Origin: an uncultured Aeromonadales bacterium
GTDB lineage: Bacteria; Pseudomonadota; Gammaproteobacteria; Enterobacterales; Succinivibrionaceae
Assembly: GCA_902796095.1 (NCBI GenBank)
Contig: CADBNP010000188.1
Coordinates: 1 to 11,052 of the forward strand
Direction: 5' to 3'
Length of the DNA stretch: 11,052 bases
Below the pieces are notes generated by a model. The model was given only the letters and a program-made list of their open reading frames with translations. It had not been told where the DNA came from and made no database searches. The position numbers and the translations under genes are program-made. Position 1 is the first letter of the stretch; every line of letters begins with the position of its first letter. Positions 1 through 5,926 of the stretch are shown here, one piece after another.

Positions 1-99
1 AGCATGAAGGCACAGGAGCTGGGGCTGAAACCTGAAATCAGATTCGGATACGTTGAAATTGCTCCGGGCAAAACATCATATGAACTGAAACAGAATTAG
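1..99 (+). CDS. C-terminal end of an unrecognised protein (5' partial)
   Basis: An open frame runs in from the left edge and ends at a TAG at 97-99, giving 32 residues that end ...GKTSYELKQN. The stretch GLKPEIRFGYVEIAPG reads like a real folded-protein terminus with alternating beta-type residues, but I do not recognise the family. The next gene (PfkB kinase) is on the same strand 133 bases downstream, so the two might be co-transcribed, although a promoter-like sequence lies across the end of this frame. Only the tail is visible, so no function is assigned. Confidence 0.5.
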   Translation, partial: SMKAQELGLKPEIRFGYVEIAPGKTSYELKQN

Positions 100-113
100 G
101 CAGCCGATAAAAT
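85..113 (+). promoter_or_regulatory. Possible sigma-70 promoter for the PfkB kinase gene
   Basis: CTGAAA (85-90, four of six matches to TTGACA) is followed after exactly 17 bases by TAAAAT (108-113, five of six matches to TATAAT). Transcription would start near 120 and give a leader of about 110 bases before the kinase ATG at 233, containing the hairpin at 160-181. The -35 half overlaps the end of the upstream gene. This rests on sequence match only, and such matches are common by chance. Confidence 0.3.
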
Positions 114-159
114 CAGGTTCCTGACAAGAAAAATTCCTGGCCGGCAATACTGAGATACA

Positions 160-181
160 GCCGTTTATTTCACAAAACGGC
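160..181 (+). repeat. Inverted repeat (7-bp stem, 8-base loop) in the PfkB kinase leader
   Basis: GCCGTTT (160-166) pairs perfectly with AAACGGC (175-181) across an 8-base loop. No T-run follows on either strand, so it is not a standard intrinsic terminator for the upstream gene. It could be a leader hairpin or a protein-binding site. It ends 40 bases before the Shine-Dalgarno AGGGAG (221-226). Confidence 0.4.
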
Positions 182-232
182 GGCTCCGACAGCTGGAACA
201 AAATTAATCCGAAACAAAAAAGGGAGTTTGCC

Positions 233-1171
233 ATGGCAAAAATTCTTATTTCCGGACTTCTCAACCTTGAAACCACAGCCAGAACAAGAGGCTTCCCGAT
301 TCAGTACTACCCTGTAGACTATACCTTCTTCGGTGTCAGCAGCACTCTTTCAGGAGTAGCTCTTAACATTGCAAAAGCTCTTTCAAAGCTGGGCGACAGT
401 GTGAGTCTGGCATCTCTTACAGGAAATGATCTAACATCCAGATTCTTCCTTGAAGAAATTAAAAATCTCGGAATATCAACGGATCATATACTTCAAAAAC
501 TCAGGGAAACGCCTGCCTCGGTGGTACTCTACGACGAATCGGGAAGGCGGCAGATATACTGCGACCTGAAGGATATTCAGGAAACGGATCACGAGTTTAC
601 AGAAGAAATGGTTGCAGAGGCAGACGCCGTTGTTGCCTGCAACATTAATTTCAGCAGACCGCTGCTTGATATGGCCAGAGCAGGAAACAAGCTGATAGCT
701 ACAGATGTTCATGTTCTGACAAATCCGGACGATGACTACAACCGTGAGTTTATGGAAAAGGCAGATATTCTGTTCCTGAGCGACGAGGGGATAACCTGGA
801 ACAAACATGATTTTGTCAGGGCTCTCGGCGAGAGATACCACAACAGAATAATCGTTCTCGGTATGGGAGCTTCCGGTGCTCTGCTCCATATGCCCCATGA
901 CAATCTGATGGTGGAACGTCCGGCATGTAAAATCGGCAATGTGATCAACACGGTAGGAGCCGGCGATGCCCTGTTTTCAGCATTCCTTCACTTCTATCTC
1001 AAAGGAGCGGATCCTGTCAGCGCCCTTGCTTCAGCTCAGCTCTTTGCCGCCCTGAAAATACGGCATGCCGGCGCTGCGGAAGGTTTTGTAACCGAGGCAG
1101 AAATTGAAGAAAAAAAAGCAGAGCAGAAAATCTCGGACAAAGCATGTTCCATAAACGGGGGAGATCAATGA
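233..1171 (+). CDS. PfkB/ribokinase-family carbohydrate kinase
   Basis: A 312-residue cytosolic kinase expected to move a phosphate from ATP to a sugar or nucleoside. The start is well supported: AGGGAG at 221-226 lies six bases before ATG 233. The C-terminal PfkB signature is clear (NTVGAGDALFSAF, residues 239-251), with the GAGD anion hole and catalytic base Asp245. The N-terminal glycine-rich region is SGVALNIAKALSKLGD (40-55), followed by LTGND (62-66). Length matches the family (about 300-330). Two substrate-side positions differ from textbook ribokinase: the usual Asp near residue 13 is Glu (NLETT), and the GG pair is Ser-Gly (40-41). The substrate is therefore uncertain, and ribokinase, fructokinase and nucleoside-kinase identities all remain open. 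The C-terminal 20 or so residues are charged (EIEEKKAEQK) and probably peripheral. The gene converges on the c-di-GMP gene, with 122 bases between the two ends. Confidence 0.93.
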   Translation: MAKILISGLLNLETTARTRGFPIQYYPVDYTFFGVSSTLSGVALNIAKALSKLGDSVSLASLTGNDLTSRFFLEEIKNLGISTDHILQKLRETPASVVLYDESGRRQIYCDLKDIQETDHEFTEEMVAEADAVVACNINFSRPLLDMARAGNKLIATDVHVLTNPDDDYNREFMEKADILFLSDEGITWNKHDFVRALGERYHNRIIVLGMGASGALLHMPHDNLMVERPACKIGNVINTVGAGDALFSAFLHFYLKGADPVSALASAQLFAALKIRHAGAAEGFVTEAEIEEKKAEQKISDKACSINGGDQ

Positions 1172-1293
1172 TGCGGTTTAATATCTGACTCGTCCCGCTT
1201 TTCGGCATTATCATCCAGAAACTCCGAAATTCCGCTATATAATTCCCCTGTAATCCGGAAAAGCATGCAGAACTGTCGGAATACAACATTCGC
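1172..1293. other. Convergent gap between PfkB kinase and c-di-GMP gene
   Basis: This is the tail-to-tail spacer of two converging genes, where a bidirectional terminator would be expected. I see none of good quality. The best candidate on the plus strand is GCGG (1173-1176) with CCGC (1195-1198) followed by TTTT, but the stem is four base pairs with a long loop. No gene is visible here. Confidence 0.5.
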
Positions 1294-4200
1294 CTACTTC
1301 CGTTCTGAAGTTCTGAGCTCTTTTTTGCTGTCATACATCCGCTGATCCGCACGTTCAAACACGGCGGCGACACAGCTGTCGTTTTCATATTTTGCCATGC
1401 CGTAGGCAATTACAATCCCGTCAGTCTGAAGTGCATTCTCGTTATGCCTGCTGATTTCGGCAAGAAGTTCATCTATATTCTCGTAATCCTGCCCGCTGGA
1501 AATAACCGCAAACTCATCGCCGCCGACACGGAAAACCGGACTGTGCTTGAAAACGCCGCAGATGAGCCTGCACGCACCGCAAAGACACTGATCACCGGCC
1601 TTGCGCCCCCTGGTATCGTTGATTAATTTGAGATTGTTGACATCAAATATGACAACGGCAAAAGGAGGCTGACGGTGCTCGGAAATACACTGATCAAGAC
1701 GCACCTCCTCGGCAAGATACGCATGCCTGTTCCTGACCCTGGTCAGAGCATCAACACTGGCCTGGTTCCTGGCCAGTGCAAGAGATCTTTTATATTCCTC
1801 CTCCTGACGAACCTGGGCATCCACATCAGTCAGACCAAGAACAAGCCGATCTCCCTCCTTCTCCTTCACAATGGCGGCACGAAGCCTGATATGAAGCGGT
1901 ATGCCATCATACATGATCCGGTATCCTAGAGAAAAAATTCCGTTTCGTTCAATCTCCGTCAGGATATGCTCCTTCGTAAGCATAAGCAGAACTCTGTTCC
2001 TGTCATCCGGATGACTGTAAATTCTGGCAGAATCCCTCAGTACCTCAAAAAAATCCGTACCCGACTTTGGCTGGTTAAAGTATTCATACTGGGAGACAGA
2101 ACTGAACTCCCGGTAACTGCCAGTCTCCGGATCTGCCACGTACACACATATGAAGTTGCCGGTCAGTGCATGAAGGCGGGAGTATATCACATGCTCCTCC
2201 TCGATTCTCTTTTCCGCCTTCCGCTGCCTTACCAGCTCATCTACATCCGACACGGCAATGACTATAAAGCGTCTGTCATCCTCCATTCTGGAAATCTTCA
2301 TCATCACGTAGAATGTTCTTCCGTCCTTGATCCTGCGATAGATCAGCTCTTTTACATTGTTACTGTCCAGATCACCCAGACAATTTTCCCGATCCAGAGT
2401 TTTCAGAAAACTTTCCCTGTCATCCTGATGCACTGACGAATTCACCTCATACTTGCAGCGCTCAAAGAAATATTCTCCGCGTCTCACCTCCTCCAGTACT
2501 CCGTGCTCATCATCCGTGTGGAACTCAATAAATTCACCGGTTTCAGTGTTGACGTAGTACAGATCCGTGTACCCTCTTGCAAGAGCATGAGCCAGATGTG
2601 TATAAATCAGAGCAGTGCTGCTGACTTTTTTGAAGGCAGATTCAAGATGACGTCTGTATTCAGCCTCGTCGCTTGATACGCCGACAATAATCATTTCACT
2701 GCCGTTTTCCTCAACCAGGGTGGCTCTCAGACTTGTAGGCACCGTTTTTCCATTCATCTGCATCCGGTAATGGTGAATAAAGGATCCGTTCCTCCGGATT
2801 TCCTTCATGACATTATCCTTTGTGAAAAGCTGCTGAAGCTCCGGAAGATCCTCTGAAACAATGGCCTTGGGAGCATTAATCATGGAGTCGGAGAAGAAAT
2901 CATCTCCCTGTATGGCAAGTCCGAATTTTTCAAACTCTCTGGACGGATTGTACTGAACATAATGTCCGGTTGCAGGATCCACTGTGTATAGAACAAGATA
3001 ATCAGGCGACAGAGCTGCAATTCTGCCAAGAGAAAGTTTTTCCTGACGCAGTTTCTTCTCCTCTTCAAGCTGCCTCATATATGAATCAATATTGCTGATA
3101 CCAAGAATAATACGGTTTCCTCCGTGCATTCTTGTTATCTTCATGTTGACATATACCGGCCGGCCTGTATCAATAAGACGGTACGTGGCAGTAAAGACTC
3201 CCTGTGCATCCAGATCGTGAATAACCTTCTCTCTGGTAAAAATCCTCAGAAAATGCTCTCTGTCCTCCTCATAAAATCGACTGGTGACGGCAAGTCTTGC
3301 GGCTTCAAAGAATTTATCTCCGTGCCGTTCCAGCGATATTTCCTCATCACCCACGCCTGACGTGTATTCTATGAACTTTTCCGTATCAAGATCGACAACA
3401 TAAATGTTGTAGTAATCAGCAGCCAGGGCACGGGCTATATCAGCATAGGTTGCGTTCTCCCCGGCTTCTGCAACTGAAATGACAACTATGCAAACGGAAT
3501 AGTTTCCGTTGACAGGATTTGTACCGATCCTGCGGGCAAAACAGTGAACAACCGAACCATCATTCATCTTTTCATCAAACAGTATCCGGTTCGCATAAAC
3601 ACCGCACTGTCTTACGGCAGAAATGAAGGCCGGACCGTGCTGAATTCCAGATTCACAGCAATTCCGGATTTCCTTCAGAATGTCGGCATTGAAAAAACTC
3701 TTCATAAAATTCTGATAGGAACTGTTACTTCGCACATATCTGACCCGGCCGTCGCTGATTTCAAGAATTGCCACAGGAAGAACATTAAAAAAGCTGTTGA
3801 AGGAGACTCCGGCATCACTGACCGATGAACCGAGATCATAAAGATTTATGCGGCCCATGCCAACATAGTAGGATGATTCCTCAGGATCTTCGTGTTCAAT
3901 CAGCTTATTGCTGTTATGAAGTTCAATGACAGTTTCAAAAGACATAGGCTTGCTGAAATAGAAGCCCTGGAGCTTTGAGCATCCTATTTCCCTCAGAAAA
4001 TCAACCTGCTCCCTGGTTTCAACTCCCTCGCAGACAGTATCCATACCGAGAGACGTGGCAACCTTCATCATTTCAGTCAGAAGAATTTTCCCGTTGACGC
4101 CCTCTTCAAGCCTCAGCAGAAAACTTCTGTCAAACTTCAGCAGATCAAACCTGATGCACTGAAGAATATCCAGAGATGAATAGCCACTGCCGAAATCATC

Positions 4201-5634
4201 CATCCATACCTTGAAACCAAGCTTCTGGAATCTTTCCACCTGCTCCTTCATGAAATCCAGATTGCTTCCGATTACACTTTCAGTTATTTCAATTGTTATC
4301 AGTTCCCTGCTGATCCCTGCATCATCAACGCGTTTTCTGACCTCTTCCACAATGTCGCAGGTGTCAAAATCGGATCTGGACAGATTAAGAGAATGCGGAA
4401 CCACATACATGCCGGAGGACTGCTGCACTTTTATTGACTCCAGTATCTGCTCCAGCATATACAAGTCAAGTTTATATATGAGATCGGAATCCTCAAGTGC
4501 CGGAATAAAACTGACAGGAGACAGAAAACCCTTTACCGGATCGATCCACCTGGCCAGAGCTTCCACATCGCAGACTCTTTCGTTGACAGCCCTTATGATC
4601 GGCTGTAAATAAACCTTGATCCACTTTTCCTCCACGGCCCTGTCGATGTTTTCAATAATGTACTGCTTCAGTACAGCATCGTCGCTAAGCTCCTTGCTGA
4701 AGTATTTCACCGCAGTTTCGTATTTTCCGCTGAGAGAGGCACAGGCAAGCTTTGCTCTGTCGCAGGCGACACTGACATGAACATTTTCATTCTGACCAAC
4801 ATATACGCCAACATGAAGCGGAAGATTTTTTCCGCCGTTCATCTTCCTGCATTCGACAAACAGGCGCTGAAGTCTGTCCTCATGACCGTCAGCAGCACCG
4901 TGAACCAGAAAATGATCGGCACCGAGACGACAGCAGTGCTCATTTCCGAATATGGATGCAAGCACCTTGGCAAAAGACCTGAGAAGCACATCGCCTTCAG
5001 CAAAGCCGTACCTGTTATTAAAGAATTTCATTCCAGAGAAATCCATAAACATGATGACCGGTCTTCCGCCCTGCTTCTGCAGACTTTTCTTGCCAGCATC
5101 GCAGCTTTCAAAGAAGTATATCAGATTGGGAAGACCTGTAAGATAGTCATACTCACGGGTCTTCACAATCCTGTTCTCATGGAGCGCAAGGCTTAATGAA
5201 GAAGTAAGATCCATCACATGATCGGAAGTTTCATCACAGCAGATCCCCTCATCGGAATACCACACCTGGGCAAGACGCACTCCCGTCTCGGTAATAAAAT
5301 GCTCGCCGAAGGCATGAATAATTCTGTAGTCAGAACTGCCGGCAACTTTAGTCCTGTATATCGTTTCATATCTGCCGCTTCCCGTTGCAAAGCTGTAGGC
5401 AGCATTGGCTATCCGCACTACATCATCAGGATGTGTATCCCTGTACATATCCAGCTCCATGTCAGAATAGGCACGGGATTTGTCATCATAACCGAAAAGC
5501 CTGCAGAATCCGTCAGAAATCACAAGGGGAACGACATGCATGTCGATGAACTGGTATACAGCAAAAGGAACAGCAAGATGTTCAAGGATCTCCCGCGTCT
5601 TCGGATCATAGTTGTATTTTTCTGAAATATTCAT
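1294..5634 (-). CDS. Dual GGDEF/EAL cyclic-di-GMP turnover protein with multiple PAS-like sensor modules
   Basis: A soluble protein of 1446 residues with no signal peptide or membrane segment. The start is ATG 5634, preceded by GGGGGGA (nine bases upstream); the frame stays open to a TTG at 5709, but that has no ribosome site. Domains: PAS-like (about 15-130); a degenerate GGDEF (163-315) whose signature reads GADHF (238-242), so probably not a cyclase; EAL phosphodiesterase (335-570) with its catalytic set present: EAL 358-360, Asn417, Glu449, DDFGSGYSS from Asp479, Lys500, EGVET 536-540, Gln556; a PAS (615-725); four related PAS-like modules (about 730-1277); and a C-terminal GGDEF (1291-1440) with intact RVGGDEF (motif 1371-1375) and metal-site FDVNNLK. 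The RxxD inhibitory site before this GGDEF is absent (FKHS instead). Predicted roles: the EAL degrades c-di-GMP to pGpG and the last GGDEF makes c-di-GMP from two GTP. It is downstream of a hybrid kinase on the same strand. Which activity dominates cannot be told from sequence. Confidence 0.95.
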   Translation of the reverse strand: MNISEKYNYDPKTREILEHLAVPFAVYQFIDMHVVPLVISDGFCRLFGYDDKSRAYSDMELDMYRDTHPDDVVRIANAAYSFATGSGRYETIYRTKVAGSSDYRIIHAFGEHFITETGVRLAQVWYSDEGICCDETSDHVMDLTSSLSLALHENRIVKTREYDYLTGLPNLIYFFESCDAGKKSLQKQGGRPVIMFMDFSGMKFFNNRYGFAEGDVLLRSFAKVLASIFGNEHCCRLGADHFLVHGAADGHEDRLQRLFVECRKMNGGKNLPLHVGVYVGQNENVHVSVACDRAKLACASLSGKYETAVKYFSKELSDDAVLKQYIIENIDRAVEEKWIKVYLQPIIRAVNERVCDVEALARWIDPVKGFLSPVSFIPALEDSDLIYKLDLYMLEQILESIKVQQSSGMYVVPHSLNLSRSDFDTCDIVEEVRKRVDDAGISRELITIEITESVIGSNLDFMKEQVERFQKLGFKVWMDDFGSGYSSLDILQCIRFDLLKFDRSFLLRLEEGVNGKILLTEMMKVATSLGMDTVCEGVETREQVDFLREIGCSKLQGFYFSKPMSFETVIELHNSNKLIEHEDPEESSYYVGMGRINLYDLGSSVSDAGVSFNSFFNVLPVAILEISDGRVRYVRSNSSYQNFMKSFFNADILKEIRNCCESGIQHGPAFISAVRQCGVYANRILFDEKMNDGSVVHCFARRIGTNPVNGNYSVCIVVISVAEAGENATYADIARALAADYYNIYVVDLDTEKFIEYTSGVGDEEISLERHGDKFFEAARLAVTSRFYEEDREHFLRIFTREKVIHDLDAQGVFTATYRLIDTGRPVYVNMKITRMHGGNRIILGISNIDSYMRQLEEEKKLRQEKLSLGRIAALSPDYLVLYTVDPATGHYVQYNPSREFEKFGLAIQGDDFFSDSMINAPKAIVSEDLPELQQLFTKDNVMKEIRRNGSFIHHYRMQMNGKTVPTSLRATLVEENGSEMIIVGVSSDEAEYRRHLESAFKKVSSTALIYTHLAHALARGYTDLYYVNTETGEFIEFHTDDEHGVLEEVRRGEYFFERCKYEVNSSVHQDDRESFLKTLDRENCLGDLDSNNVKELIYRRIKDGRTFYVMMKISRMEDDRRFIVIAVSDVDELVRQRKAEKRIEEEHVIYSRLHALTGNFICVYVADPETGSYREFSSVSQYEYFNQPKSGTDFFEVLRDSARIYSHPDDRNRVLLMLTKEHILTEIERNGIFSLGYRIMYDGIPLHIRLRAAIVKEKEGDRLVLGLTDVDAQVRQEEEYKRSLALARNQASVDALTRVRNRHAYLAEEVRLDQCISEHRQPPFAVVIFDVNNLKLINDTRGRKAGDQCLCGACRLICGVFKHSPVFRVGGDEFAVISSGQDYENIDELLAEISRHNENALQTDGIVIAYGMAKYENDSCVAAVFERADQRMYDSKKELRTSERK
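1804..2604 (-). repeat. Second copy (modules C-D) of a duplicated two-module PAS-like unit
   Basis: This encodes residues about 1011-1277 of the c-di-GMP protein. Module C (LYYVNTETGEFIEF, DDRESFL, GDLDSNNV, FYVMMKISRM) resembles module A of the first copy. Module D (DPETGSY, LTKEHILTEIERNGIF, LRAAIV) resembles module B. Equivalent tyrosines in A and C are 281 residues apart, and those in B and D are 282 apart. Similarity is at protein level; the DNA has diverged. Confidence 0.7.
2650..3447 (-). repeat. First copy (modules A-B) of a duplicated two-module PAS-like unit
   Basis: This encodes residues about 730-995 of the c-di-GMP protein. Module A has IYVVDLDTEKFIEY, EEDREHFL, HDLDAQGV, VYVNMKITRM and a closing NIDSYMRQ. 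Module B has DPATGHY, FTKDNVMKEIRRNGSF and LRATLV. Each module is about 130 residues, starts with a tyrosine-rich strand and an 'xxxTGxY'-like turn, and ends in a strand followed by a charged helix (for example LEEEKKLRQEK) that leads to the next module. This fits PAS domains linked by signalling helices. Confidence 0.7.
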
Positions 5635-5757
5635 GTGTAATTTCCCCCCATGAGGTGGATAACGCATGCCGGAATGCATTACCTGAACGTTCGGAACAAC
5701 AAAAAACAACAGGATTATTCTGTCAGATAAATAGCAGATCTACTAATTATGCGGCTC

Positions 5758-5775
5758 AAAAAAGAGGTCTGCCTC
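5758..5775 (-). terminator. Weak intrinsic-terminator-like hairpin with T-run
   Basis: On the minus strand GAGG-CAGA-CCTC (5775-5764) is followed directly by six T (5763-5758). The stem is only four base pairs with a tetraloop, and it is about 150 bases after the kinase stop codon. It is the only hairpin in the spacer with a proper T-run, but it is thermodynamically marginal. The T-run repeats on the other side: CTCAAAAAA occurs at 5755-5763 and 5773-5781 on the plus strand. Confidence 0.3.
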
Positions 5776-5884
5776 AAAAAAAGCACCTGGCCGGAATCGT
5801 CAGTCTGCAGGGAATCGAAATAACCGGATCATAATTCCGAAAGCAAAGTCTTCGGAACAGGGATCACAATACTGCCATCTGCAT

Positions 5885-5903
5885 AAAAGCCGTGAAATTC
5901 ACG
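5885..5903 (-). terminator. Possible terminator just after the hybrid kinase gene
   Basis: On the minus strand CGTGA-ATT-TCACG (5903-5891) is followed after GC by TTTT (5888-5885). It lies about 25 bases past the kinase TAA, the right place for a terminator. The stem is five base pairs and the T-run is short, so it would be a leaky terminator at best. Confidence 0.3.
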
Positions 5904-5926
5904 CCCTGCAAAGCATTGCCTGATAA

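Larger units (their letters stand above)
5635..5926. other. Spacer between hybrid kinase and c-di-GMP gene
   Basis: This 292-base spacer lies between two minus-strand genes. It holds two weak terminator-like hairpins (5885-5903 and 5758-5775), a perfect inverted repeat TTCCGAA/TTCGGAA (5835-5841 with 5851-5857, nine-base loop, no T-run), and an 8-bp palindrome GAACGTTC (5685-5692), about 50 bases before the c-di-GMP gene start. No promoter with a good -35/-10 pair was found by eye. I see nothing resembling the c-di-GMP riboswitch core. The size suggests separate transcription starts, though read-through from the kinase gene is possible. Confidence 0.5.

Noticed and set aside
476..898. Minus-strand open frames inside the PfkB kinase gene
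   Set aside because: They are shadows of a gene with clear family motifs and a good ribosome site.
1238..1243. TATAAT in the convergent gap after the PfkB gene
   Set aside because: No -35 box lies 16-18 bases upstream, and a promoter there would only run antisense into the c-di-GMP gene.
1966..2436. Open frame of 156 codons on the plus strand, inside the c-di-GMP gene
   Set aside because: It lies fully antisense to well-supported PAS-like coding sequence, has no recognisable domain and lacks a good ribosome site. The same applies to the plus-strand frames at 1675-1929, 4211-4612, 4777-5196 and 5218-5625.
5635..5709. Longer start of the c-di-GMP protein at TTG 5709
   Set aside because: There is no ribosome site before the TTG, and the extra 25 residues look non-coding. 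ATG 5634 has a G-rich site and begins a normal PAS-type N-terminus.
5635..5926. c-di-GMP riboswitch before the c-di-GMP gene
   Set aside because: I looked for the conserved core and paired helices of the GEMM classes on the minus strand and did not see them. A covariance-model search would be decisive.
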